DNA from: CAVRXQ01 sp963849105
GTDB lineage: Bacteria; Actinomycetota; Acidimicrobiia; Acidimicrobiales; Bog-793
Direction of reading: 5' to 3'
Assembly (NCBI GenBank): GCA_963849105.1
Contig: CAWKGD010000003.1
Span: 897,520 to 961,519, forward strand
Length of the DNA stretch: 64,000 nucleotides
Shown here: positions 52,453-60,901 of the stretch, in pieces
Numbering within the stretch: position 1 is the stretch's first letter
How the letters are laid out: every line of letters begins with the position of its first letter
Notes under the pieces: model-generated
What the model saw: only the letters and a program-made list of their open reading frames with translations
Database searches by the model: none
Told to the model about the DNA's origin: nothing
Translations under genes and position numbers: made by a program

Positions 52453-55316
52453 GGCACCGGCTCGACCGACACCGCGGCCCGTTCGACCTTGACGGCACAG
52501 AACTTGAACTCCGGGATCTTGCCGAAGGGGTCGATTTCGTCGATCGTCAGCAGGTTGGCGGCAGCCTCGCGGAAGTGGAACGGGATGAAGCAGCTTCCGG
52601 GGGTCTCCCGATCCGAGATGCGCACCTCGATCTCGATCGAACCGCGGCGCGAGGTCACCCGGACGAAGTCGCCATCGACGACGCCGAGCTTCGCGGCGTC
52701 CGCGGCGTGCAGGAACACCTGAGCTCGTGGGGCGATCGCGTCGAGCGCGAACGACCGCCGCGTCATCGAGCCCGTGTGCCAGTGCTCGAGCAGTCTGCCC
52801 GTGTTGAGCACGAAGGGGAACTCGGCGTCGGGAAGCTCCTTCGCCGGCATCCATTCGGCCGGGACGAGATGGGCGAGGCCGTCGGGAGTGGAGAACCGCT
52901 CACCGAACATCACGACGGTGCCGTCGGAATGTTCCGGGTCCGGATTCGGGTAGAGCTTGCCGGTCGCGCCCAGATTGGAGTGCGAAAGCGTTCCGTAGCT
53001 CGGGGTCACTGAGGCGATCTCGTCGAAAATCTCGGCTGCCGAGGAGTAGCTCATCTCGAGCCCGATGCGATTGGCCATCTCTTGGATGATCTCCCAGTCG
53101 ACGCGCGCCTCTCCTGGGGGCGTGAGCACCTTTTTGCCGAGCTGTACGCGTCGGTCGGTGTTCGTGTAGGTGCCCTCCTTTTCGAGCATCGTCGTGGCGG
53201 GAAGGACGACGTCGGCGAACTCGCACGTCTCGGTGAGGAAGATGTCCTGCACGACGAGGAACTCAAGGTGGGCGAGCGCCTTGCGGACCTTGTTGATGTT
53301 CGGGTCGGAAAGGAACGGGTTCTCGCCCATCATGTACATTCCCCGCACCTCGCCCTTCAGCGCCGCCGAGACGATCTCGGTGACCGTCAGGCCGCGCAGC
53401 GGATCGAGGTCTCTCCCCCACCTTTTCTCGAACGAAGCGCGCACGTCGCCCGAGTCGACCTTTTGGTAGTCCGGGTAGAACATCGGAATCAGACCCATGT
53501 CCGAAGCGCCCTGGACGTTGTTCTGGCCGCGCAGCGGGTGCAGGCCCGACCCCTGCCGGCCGATGTTGCCGGTGATTGCGCATAGCGCGATCAGGCAGCG
53601 GGCATTGTCCGTCCCGGTCGTGTGCTGGGAGATCCCCATTCCCCAGAACGCGATCGCCCCCTCGGCGGTCCCCCAGATGCGGGCGAATTCACGGATCTGG
53701 TCGGGGTCGACCCCGGAGATCTGCGCCGCCCGTTCGGGGGGGTAATCGGCGACAACCCGGGCGAGCTCCTCGAAGTTCGTCGTCCGATGCGCGATGTAGT
53801 CGGCATCGGTCAGCCCGAGGCGGATGATCTCGTGGAGCACGCCGTTGTAGAACGCGACGTCTGTCCCCGGTTTGATCTGGCAGAACAGATCGGCGTGATC
53901 CGCCATCGTCTCGCGACGCGGGTCGACGACGAGGATCTTCGTCCCCCTGCGGTGTGCCTGCTTGAAGAACGACGATGCGACTGGGTGGTTCGCCGTGGTG
54001 TTCGAGCCCGCGATCAGGGCGACATCGGCGTTGGCGACGTCGCCGTAGGTCGTCGACACCGCTCCGGACCCGATCCCCTCGAACAGCGCCGCCACGCTCG
54101 ACGCGTGACACAGCCGGGTGCAATGGTCGACATTGTTCGTCCCGAAGCCGGCGCGAATGAGCTTTTGGAAGAGGTATGCCTCCTCGTTCGAGCACTTCGC
54201 GGAGCCGAATCCGGCGATCGCCGCCGGGCCGTGGTCGGTCCGGATCGATGTGAGGCGCGACGCGGCGAGGTCGAGGGCTTCCTCCCAGCTCGCTTCGCGG
54301 AAGTGCGGCATCACCTCGGAGTAGTCGACAAAGCCGCCCGGCCTCTTCCGCCCTCGACCCTCACCCCGCACGTCGCTCGAAAGAGCTCCCTTCGGATAGG
54401 ACCCCTCCTTACGAATGAGCGGTCGGGTGAGTCGTTGGGGTGAGTGCGAGTAATCCCATCCGTAGCGCCCCTTGACGCACAAGCGTCCCTGCGACCCGGG
54501 CTGCGGGCGACCCTCCGCGTACGCGACGGCGTTGCGCTCATCGTCGACGTGGTAGGAAAGGGCGCACCCGACGCCGCAGTACGGGCAGACGGTGTCGACC
54601 GTGCGGAGCGCCGCGCGGGGCCGGATGGGCACGCCGTTGATTGGCTTGTTCGTGAGTGCACCGGTCGGGCAAGCGGCGACGCACTCCCCGCAGGTCACGC
54701 ACGACGACTCACCCATCGGATCGTTGAGGTCGAATGCGATCCTCGTCGTGTAGCCCTTGCCCGAGCGGCCAATGACGTCGTTCCCTTGGATGTCGTCGCA
54801 CGCCCGCACGCAACGGTCGCAGAGAATGCAGGCGTCGTGGTTCACCGCGATCACCGGGTTGGACGCGTCGGCACCCCGGCCGCTGCCAATCGGCAAGCCG
54901 TCACCCCGCACCACGTCGAACCGGCGGGCGAGGACAAGCAGCTCGTTGTCGGCGGTCGTCGCTTCCTTCGGATCAAGGGCCGGGTCGGGCTGATCCGCCA
55001 AGAGCAGGGCCGTCAACGCTGCGCGTTGGCGCTCGAGCGCGGGGGTGTCGGTCCTCACCTTCATCGCGTCCTCACACGGGCGGACGCAGGCGGCTGCGAA
55101 GGTCCGCGCGCCGACGTCGACCACGCACATACGGCACACCCCGACTGGGTCGAACCGCTCGTCGTGGCAGAGGACGGGGATGTCGATCCCGAGCTGCTTC
55201 GCCGCGCTCCAGATGGTCGTGCCCTCAGCGACGATCAGGTCACGACCGTCGATCGACACGCTGACTCCGAGGCTCGCACTTGCCGGTGCGGCCACGGAAT
55301 CCGTTCGCAGCGTCAC
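52449..55316 (-). CDS. fdhA: Formate dehydrogenase catalytic subunit (NAD-dependent, bis-MGD, Cys type)
   Basis: A 955-residue molybdo- or tungstoenzyme. The N terminus has a NuoG-like 2Fe-2S site (Cys50, 61, 64, 77), then two ferredoxin 4Fe sites (163-173 with CILCDRCVRAC, 206-216 with CVTCGECVAAC), then the Mo-bisMGD catalytic domain whose own 4Fe site is CPYCGVGC plus CVKGR. The metal ligand is Cys403 in DHCTRLCHASS (Cys in place of selenocysteine). An in-frame insertion lies near residues 305-338 (SYPKGALSSDVRGEGRGRKR), absent from the usual FdhA. GTG 55316 follows GAGG. Operon partner of NuoEF and AOR. Confidence 0.95.
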   Translation of the reverse strand: MTLRTDSVAAPASASLGVSVSIDGRDLIVAEGTTIWSAAKQLGIDIPVLCHDERFDPVGVCRMCVVDVGARTFAAACVRPCEDAMKVRTDTPALERQRAALTALLLADQPDPALDPKEATTADNELLVLARRFDVVRGDGLPIGSGRGADASNPVIAVNHDACILCDRCVRACDDIQGNDVIGRSGKGYTTRIAFDLNDPMGESSCVTCGECVAACPTGALTNKPINGVPIRPRAALRTVDTVCPYCGVGCALSYHVDDERNAVAYAEGRPQPGSQGRLCVKGRYGWDYSHSPQRLTRPLIRKEGSYPKGALSSDVRGEGRGRKRPGGFVDYSEVMPHFREASWEEALDLAASRLTSIRTDHGPAAIAGFGSAKCSNEEAYLFQKLIRAGFGTNNVDHCTRLCHASSVAALFEGIGSGAVSTTYGDVANADVALIAGSNTTANHPVASSFFKQAHRRGTKILVVDPRRETMADHADLFCQIKPGTDVAFYNGVLHEIIRLGLTDADYIAHRTTNFEELARVVADYPPERAAQISGVDPDQIREFARIWGTAEGAIAFWGMGISQHTTGTDNARCLIALCAITGNIGRQGSGLHPLRGQNNVQGASDMGLIPMFYPDYQKVDSGDVRASFEKRWGRDLDPLRGLTVTEIVSAALKGEVRGMYMMGENPFLSDPNINKVRKALAHLEFLVVQDIFLTETCEFADVVLPATTMLEKEGTYTNTDRRVQLGKKVLTPPGEARVDWEIIQEMANRIGLEMSYSSAAEIFDEIASVTPSYGTLSHSNLGATGKLYPNPDPEHSDGTVVMFGERFSTPDGLAHLVPAEWMPAKELPDAEFPFVLNTGRLLEHWHTGSMTRRSFALDAIAPRAQVFLHAADAAKLGVVDGDFVRVTSRRGSIEIEVRISDRETPGSCFIPFHFREAAANLLTIDEIDPFGKIPEFKFCAVKVERAAVSVEPVP

Positions 55317-55330
55317 GTGGTCATCCTCGC

Positions 55331-57166
55331 TCAGGAAAGGAACTCGTCGAGACCGAGCTGCGACACTCGCTCCGAAGAGGGTGTTCCCTCCTGCTCCAGC
55401 CCGCGGGCGACATAGTACCCATCGATCATTTCTCGGAGTCGCTCTGCCGGCAGGGCCGCCGTGCGTCCGGAATCAAGCTCGAGCGACTCCGACAAGAAGC
55501 GCTCCGGCAGCCAGTCGTCCGCGCGCGTCCAGCCTTCCCGCTGATTGAAGAACCGCTTGGAAAGCACGATCCGCTCGGCTGTTGTCCGTAATTCGGCGCC
55601 GGTGATGTCCCACCCGGTGACGAGGTGCAAAAGCTCGGCCCACTGCTCGAACGGCCGGACGAAAACCCCGCGCAGGAACTTGCACAGGATCATCGAGTCC
55701 ATAACGGCGGCCCGGTCCTCGCTCTCGATGGCGGCAGCGACGTGCGCGGCGCCCCCGGTCAGGCGGTCGTGATCTCCGGAGAGGTCCGCTTCGTAGGCCC
55801 CCGACCGATTGTGGTCAGCCCCGCGGGCATTGACCGCGAGCCCGAGCGCCATCGCCTGCAGCGTGCGCGGCTCATACCCGGGAAGTTCGAGACCCTTGAC
55901 GTGGGGCGCAAACGCCTCCGAACCCATCCCGACCTGCGCTGCCGCCCGGCGCGACCCCTCCGCGAGAAGCGCGCCGAGGCCGCGACGCGAGCCGATCTCG
56001 TCGATTGCCCGTAAGAGCCCAGCGGCATCCCCAAAGCGCAACCACGGCGCATCGATCAACCCGCGCTCGACGCACTCCATCGCCCAGGCGATGGTGCCCC
56101 CGGCGGAGATGGTGTCGATTCCCAGCTCGTCGCAGCGCGCGCTCGCTTGCAGCACCGCGTCGGACCGTGAGACACCGCATAGTGGGCCGAGGGCGAACAC
56201 GTTCTCGTACTCCACACGCACCGATCTGCCCTCGAGGCCCGGGTAGATGTGCTCGCAGCCGATCGTGCAGGAGGCACAGCCGTTTCGCACGACGCCGGTC
56301 ATCTTCAACAGCTCCTCGGCCGAGAGCTGGGGTGCCTCCTTGAACGTCGCCTCCCTGAAGTTCCGGGTCGGCAAGGAATTGATCGCGTTGAAGGCGAGCA
56401 GGTTCGCGAGCGTCCCGAGCTCGCGATACTTCGCGGTTGCCGGGCCGAACGAGAGCTTGTTCAGTGCACGCGCTGCCTCGACGACTCCTTTCGGGTCTGC
56501 TGAGGGAACCTTCGTCGCAGCCCGAACGGCGATCGCCTTCAAACATTTGGAACCCATCACAGCCCCGAGGCCACCTCGTCCGGCGTGGCGGCCGTCGTGA
56601 GAGATCGTCGCGTATCGCACTTGCCGCTCCCCAGCGGGTCCGATCGCCGCGACGCACCAACCGCTTCCGAGTCGGTCACAGAGCCGTGCTTCGGTCTCGG
56701 CCGCGCTCAACTGCCAGAGAGCCTCGCCGCTTTCGATCCGCGACCCGTCAGCGTCGAGCAGCAGAATCGAAGGCCGTTCCGCGGCGTCAGTGAGCACAAT
56801 GGCGTCGAAGCCCGTCCGCTTGCCCGCGATCGCGAAGTGACTCGAGGCGAGAGCATCGGTGAGCATCCCGGTCAGCGGCGACTTGGCCACGACGGCGAAC
56901 TTGGCGCTCGTTGTGAGCGGTGTCCCAACCAGTGGCGAGAAGACGAACGCGAGCGGCGCTTCGGGGCTCAAGGGATCGACGCCCGCAGGTGCGAGATGAT
57001 GAAGAAGCCAGGTACCGAGTCCCGCCCCACCGAGATAAGCCCGCAAGACCCGTTCCTGCAGTTGGATGGGCGTCGTCTCCCCGCTGGCCGCGCTGATCAG
57101 GGCAGCGGCGCCGAAATAGCCGGGGGGCGCGACTCGTCGAAAATCGTGGACCTCGCTCGCGTTCAT
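55331..57166 (-). CDS. Aldehyde ferredoxin oxidoreductase family, tungsten enzyme
   Basis: A 611-residue AOR-family protein. Typical AOR motifs: LRAYLGGAGLGTWLLHH, GTPLTTSAKFAVVAKSPLTG at the pterin site, and the 4Fe site CASCTIGC (Cys297, 300, 304) with Cys495 in MILCKFLRG. The family uses a tungsto-bispterin and oxidises aldehydes to acids or does the reverse; BamB-type members reduce aromatic rings. ATG 57166 overlaps the stop of the mobA-moaD fusion (ATGA). It is next to formate dehydrogenase, so electrons from it could enter the same diaphorase. Confidence 0.9.
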   Translation of the reverse strand: MNASEVHDFRRVAPPGYFGAAALISAASGETTPIQLQERVLRAYLGGAGLGTWLLHHLAPAGVDPLSPEAPLAFVFSPLVGTPLTTSAKFAVVAKSPLTGMLTDALASSHFAIAGKRTGFDAIVLTDAAERPSILLLDADGSRIESGEALWQLSAAETEARLCDRLGSGWCVAAIGPAGERQVRYATISHDGRHAGRGGLGAVMGSKCLKAIAVRAATKVPSADPKGVVEAARALNKLSFGPATAKYRELGTLANLLAFNAINSLPTRNFREATFKEAPQLSAEELLKMTGVVRNGCASCTIGCEHIYPGLEGRSVRVEYENVFALGPLCGVSRSDAVLQASARCDELGIDTISAGGTIAWAMECVERGLIDAPWLRFGDAAGLLRAIDEIGSRRGLGALLAEGSRRAAAQVGMGSEAFAPHVKGLELPGYEPRTLQAMALGLAVNARGADHNRSGAYEADLSGDHDRLTGGAAHVAAAIESEDRAAVMDSMILCKFLRGVFVRPFEQWAELLHLVTGWDITGAELRTTAERIVLSKRFFNQREGWTRADDWLPERFLSESLELDSGRTAALPAERLREMIDGYYVARGLEQEGTPSSERVSQLGLDEFLS

Positions 57167-58008
57167 CCGCCCGCATCCGCGCTGATGAGCGAAATGACGT
57201 CTCCCTCGACGACCGGATCCTCGGGGTCGCGGCTGATCTGGTCCCCGTTGAACGCCGCGACGACGTTCCGCGAGAGCGGCGTCCCCGAGGCCTCCGCCGC
57301 TGCTCCGAGCGTCGCGGCCCGAACAACCGTCGCCCGCGGTGCCCCAGCAGGCCGCAACACGCCGAAGCGCTCCACGATGACCTCGGGAGCCGGGCGGGCC
57401 CTCGCGGCCTCGTAGTCAGCCGGCTCATTGAGGTTCGTCACCGAGTCGAGGCCCGGGTCGCAACGCGCCACATCTGGATCCGCAAGGAGGCGCTGCTCGT
57501 CGAGTTGGGACCATCGACACTGCTCGAGCAGAAAGGACGGCCGGAGCCGGTCGGCGTCGAGGAGCTGCTGCACTCGCGACGCGAGTTCGACTCGGTACGC
57601 GGCCGCCAGGGGTTGGCGAAATCCTCGCACGTACGGAACGCAGGCGTCGATGTCGTCGTCGACCTCGGCGACGACGCGCCGAACGAACGCCGGATGGAGC
57701 ATCGGCACATCGGTCGAGGACACATACGCGACGTCGCCCCTGCCCACCAGCGCCGCCAAGCCAACCGCGAGGCCGCCGAGCGGGCCACGGCTGAGTTCCT
57801 GATCGTCCAGGACCTCGAACCTCTGTGGGAGACGAGGGAGGGCCTGGCCCGGTGCGCGGATGCAAACCACCGGGCCGTCGACACCACGAGCGACGATTCC
57901 CCCAACTCTTCGCACCAAGGTGGAACCGTGCCACTCGAGAAGCGCTTTGGACGTACCCATCCGAGACGATTGGCCTCCGGCAAGCACGAGTCCGACGCTT
58001 CTCGGCAC
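57163..58008 (-). CDS. Fusion of molybdenum cofactor guanylyltransferase MobA and a MoaD/ThiS-like ubiquitin fold
   Basis: A 281-residue fusion. Residues about 1-200 are MobA: LVLAGGQSSRMGTSKALL (nucleotide loop), VSSTDVPMLHPAFV and GFRQPLAAAYR. MobA makes the guanine dinucleotide form needed by formate dehydrogenase. Residues about 205-281 are a beta-grasp domain with the C-terminal ISADAGG, the diglycine required of MoaD sulfur carriers. The last codons GGC GGA TGA overlap the AOR start. GTG 58008 is the best start, giving PRSVGLVLAGG; ribosome binding is weak. The AOR neighbour uses pterin without nucleotide, so the two halves may serve different cofactor branches. Confidence 0.85.
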   Translation of the reverse strand: MPRSVGLVLAGGQSSRMGTSKALLEWHGSTLVRRVGGIVARGVDGPVVCIRAPGQALPRLPQRFEVLDDQELSRGPLGGLAVGLAALVGRGDVAYVSSTDVPMLHPAFVRRVVAEVDDDIDACVPYVRGFRQPLAAAYRVELASRVQQLLDADRLRPSFLLEQCRWSQLDEQRLLADPDVARCDPGLDSVTNLNEPADYEAARARPAPEVIVERFGVLRPAGAPRATVVRAATLGAAAEASGTPLSRNVVAAFNGDQISRDPEDPVVEGDVISLISADAGG

Positions 58009-58503
58009 ACGGAACACGTTATGTCCGCGCGCGATATCCACCCGCGCACGACCAGCTGCAAGTTCATTGCCGAAACGTTGCGGGTGTGCCCTTTCTCTGT
58101 CCGGCTTGCGGCGCTCAGATCGTCGTTGAGTAGCGAGCCTGCGCGGAGAAGGATTCTGAAGCGCGAAGGCGCACCCCAACATGGCCAAACCCCGAATCAG
58201 CGGTCCGAGGACGGATCCTTCATCGTGTGAGCTAGCGGAGCGGTGAACGAGGTGTCGGGCCCGCCGAACGGTACGAAACAAAGCAAGCGCTCTCCGGGGG
58301 TGACGGGCGGTCAGGAGTAGCGGGATCCTTCCCCAACTGCGCGGCGCTCGCCGCGGGACAACGCCCTCGAGCCGGCAGCGATCGGGGGCACCCAGGATCC
58401 CCTCCGAGCATCTCCCGCGCCAGCCACCCGATCTTTCGGCACTTCGTCGTCTACTACGGACACCGTGTGGAACCGCGCCCGGCTAGCAGAGGCGAAGCCT
58501 TTC
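58009..58503. other. No gene seen
   Basis: About 495 bases between the mobA-moaD fusion and the TOBE regulator. Frames here are Arg/Ser-rich shadows, and I see no RNA gene. It likely holds the operon promoter; no motif is clear. Confidence 0.4.
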
Positions 58504-58923
58504 TTAGTGCGACCCGCGACTCCCGTCCGACCGCTCGATGACGACGTTCGTCGCCTTGACCGTCGCAACCGCGAGCACTCCAGGAACGAGCCCGAGCTCG
58601 TCCACGGCTTCGGTACTGATCAATGCGACGAGGCGGTGATCGCCGCTCACGAGGTCAACCTGAGCCATCACCTTGTCCTTTTTCACCGCGGTCACGAGTC
58701 CGACGAAGCGGTTCCTCGCCGATGATGCGCCGAGTGCCTTCGGCTCTGGTGCGGACGCATGGGCGGTCGCAAAACGGGCGAGTTCGTCGCCTGGAATCCT
58801 TCGTCGCGATTTCTCGCCCGGAAGCGCGCGGAGCTTGCCTGTCGTTAGCCAGCGGCGGACGGTGTCCGCGCTCACGCCGAGTAGTTCGGCCGCTTCCGTC
58901 GTCGAAAATGACTCTATGAGCAC
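58504..58923 (-). CDS. HTH-TOBE oxyanion-responsive regulator
   Basis: A 139-residue protein in which a MerR/excisionase-like helix-turn-helix (STTEAAELLGVSADTVRRWL) is joined to a Mop/TOBE domain (NRFVGLVTAVKKDKVMAQVDL, ALISTEAVDELGLVPG, VKATNVVIE). TOBE domains bind molybdate or tungstate, so this is inferred to sense the metal and act on the flanking operons. GTG 58923 follows GCGAGGTAATATC; a TTG at 58938 is an alternative. It is divergent from the tungstate importer and points the same way as the MoCo/FDH operon. Confidence 0.85.
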   Translation of the reverse strand: MLIESFSTTEAAELLGVSADTVRRWLTTGKLRALPGEKSRRRIPGDELARFATAHASAPEPKALGASSARNRFVGLVTAVKKDKVMAQVDLVSGDHRLVALISTEAVDELGLVPGVLAVATVKATNVVIERSDGSRGSH

Positions 58924-58947
58924 GATATTACCTCGCAAAAGCGGACA

Positions 58948-58960
58948 AATCAGCCTGATT
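58948..58960. promoter_or_regulatory. Palindrome in the divergent control region (candidate operator)
   Basis: AATCAGCCTGATT has perfect six-base arms (AATCAG/CTGATT) about one central C. It lies 25 bases upstream of the HTH-TOBE start and about 100 bases before the importer gene, so it could be an operator for that regulator. Confidence 0.4.
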
Positions 58961-59062
58961 ATGCTTTACTCGCGTGTGCGGGTGCTCCAGCATCGACAAA
59001 TACTGACGGGACAGTTCGGGGTCGCATCGAATGGCGACCTACTGCAGAAGGAGTCCACATCC

Positions 59063-60055
59063 GTGAGGACCCTAAAGGGACGTTTCGTGTTGTTGGCCCT
59101 TCTTTTGGGAATGGCTGCGATCGCTGGCTACAGCCCGACGGGCAGCTCTACGACTGCGGGCGCAGCCGCCTCGAGCGGCACGCTCATCGTCTTCGGTGCC
59201 GGCACGCTCTCTCAGCCGTTCAGCGACGAGATCGCGGCGTTCGAAAAACAAAACCCACACGTGACGGTTCACTCGCAGTTCGGCGCGAGCGGCGACATGG
59301 TGAAGGACATCACCCAACTCAAGGAGCCCGACGACGTGCTCGGCGTCGCTGACTACTCCCTCATCCCGACGGAGATGTTCGGGACCGGAGCCAAGCGCTT
59401 CGCCACCTGGTACGTGGGGTTCGTGTCGAACGAGATCACCTTCGCTTACACGAGCCACAGCAAAGGAGCCAGTCAACTGACCTCGAGCAACTGGTACAAG
59501 ATCCTCGCGGAGCCAGGAGTGCGGATCGGGAGGGCGACGCCGGCGGCGGACCCCTCCGGGTATCAGATCTTGCAGATGTTGAAGCTCGCTGACGCCTACT
59601 ACCACGACCCGGGGTTGTCGGCGGCGGTGCTGAAGAACTCGCCCAACTCGCTCATCGCGCAGGTGGAGACCTCCCTCACCGCCGCGTTGCAGACCGGGGA
59701 GATCGACTACCTCGCCATCTACCGCTCGAGCGCGATCGAGGACCACTTCCGCTACCTCAAGCTCCCGAACCAGATCAACCTTTCCGATCTGGCGCTCGCC
59801 CGTACCTACGCCACGGTGACGGTCCAAGGACCTGCGGGACCGACCACGGGAAAGCCGATCATCTACGCGATGACCATCCCAACGAACGCCCCGAACCCGG
59901 CGCTCGCCCGCAAGTTCATCGCGTTCGTGATCGGGCCAAAGGGCGAGTCGATCATGCGGGCCAACGGGTTCGTGAGCGTCACCCGAGCGCTCGCCAGCAG
60001 CGAGGCTGCGCTTCCCAGCTCTCTTCGACCGCTCACGGTGCCCTGGCACCTCTAG
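59063..60055 (+). CDS. wtpA: Tungstate/molybdate-binding protein, WtpA-like
   Basis: A 330-residue exported binding protein. The signal sequence KGRFVLLALLLGMAAIAGY lacks the usual lipobox Cys. The mature sequence TLIVFGAGTLSQPFSDEIAAFEKQ, SQFGASGDMVKDITQL and DDVLGVADYSLIPTEM matches WtpA/TupA proteins, which bind the oxyanion through backbone NH and Ser/Tyr. GTG 59063 follows GAAGGAGTCCACATCC. It opens the importer operon that feeds the molybdopterin genes. Which oxyanion it prefers cannot be read from the sequence. Confidence 0.88.
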   Translation: MRTLKGRFVLLALLLGMAAIAGYSPTGSSTTAGAAASSGTLIVFGAGTLSQPFSDEIAAFEKQNPHVTVHSQFGASGDMVKDITQLKEPDDVLGVADYSLIPTEMFGTGAKRFATWYVGFVSNEITFAYTSHSKGASQLTSSNWYKILAEPGVRIGRATPAADPSGYQILQMLKLADAYYHDPGLSAAVLKNSPNSLIAQVETSLTAALQTGEIDYLAIYRSSAIEDHFRYLKLPNQINLSDLALARTYATVTVQGPAGPTTGKPIIYAMTIPTNAPNPALARKFIAFVIGPKGESIMRANGFVSVTRALASSEAALPSSLRPLTVPWHL

Positions 60056-60064
60056 GTCGGCCAC

Positions 60065-60901
60065 ATGACCGCCGTCACGACCCCGGCCGGCCGTCGTTCG
60101 TGGCCGTTCGGCACGTTCCAATGGGTGATGTGGTTGCTCGGCGGGCTCCTCCTCGCCTTCATCCTCTTACCCATCGTTCGCCTTGCGACGACGTCCTCCC
60201 CGGCGAGCCTGACGCATGCTGCCGAGAACGCCGCCATCCGCGATGCGATCCTCTTGAGCCTGCAAGACGCCGCCATCACAGCCGGCGTCGCGACCCTGCT
60301 CGGGGTCCCGCTCGCGTATGTGCTGGTACGGATGCCTTTTCGCGGCCGCAACGTCGCACAGGCAATCGTGGATCTTCCACTTGCGGTGCCGCATACCGTC
60401 GCGGGAATCGCCTTGTTGTTCGTGTACGGGCGGACCGGCTGGGTCGGCGGCCCAGCCGGTCACCTCGGAATCTCCTTTTACGGATCGCAGTGGGGCATCG
60501 TGGCGGCGATGCTCTTCGTGAGTGCGCCATTCGCAGTGAACAGCGCGAGGGTGGCGCTGGAGGCTATCGACGACAACGTAAAGCGCGCAGCTCGAAGCCT
60601 CGGCGCCAGCCCTTCCTTCAGCTTTCGACACGTCACATTGCCGCTTGCCGCACGCGGCATCACGACCGGCGCTGTGCTCGTCTATGCGCGATCTATCAGC
60701 GAGTTCGGCGCCGTGGTCATCATCGCCTTCTACCCTGTGACCGCGCCCATCGAGGTGTACAACCTGTTCTTGCAGTCGGGTCTCACCGAGTCGGCGTCGG
60801 CGGCGGTTCTCCTGCTCTTCGTGTCGCTAGCGACTTTCCTCGTACTCCGCACGCTCGCCTCCGGATGGCTCTTCGCCGGCCCCGACCGTGAGCGTCGCTG
60901 A
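60065..60901 (+). CDS. wtpB: Tungstate/molybdate ABC permease, WtpB-like
   Basis: A 278-residue permease with five or six helices. PLAVPHTVAGIALL and the EAA-type loop ARSLGASPSFSFRHVTLPLAARG followed by ARSISEFGAVVIIAFYP are typical of ModB/WtpB permeases. ATG 60065 is ten bases after the wtpA stop. Confidence 0.92.
   Translation: MTAVTTPAGRRSWPFGTFQWVMWLLGGLLLAFILLPIVRLATTSSPASLTHAAENAAIRDAILLSLQDAAITAGVATLLGVPLAYVLVRMPFRGRNVAQAIVDLPLAVPHTVAGIALLFVYGRTGWVGGPAGHLGISFYGSQWGIVAAMLFVSAPFAVNSARVALEAIDDNVKRAARSLGASPSFSFRHVTLPLAARGITTGAVLVYARSISEFGAVVIIAFYPVTAPIEVYNLFLQSGLTESASAAVLLLFVSLATFLVLRTLASGWLFAGPDRERR

Noticed and set aside
58311..58568. Minus-strand frame between MobA-MoaD and the TOBE regulator
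   Set aside because: Arg/Ser-rich shadow overlapping the regulator's 3' end.
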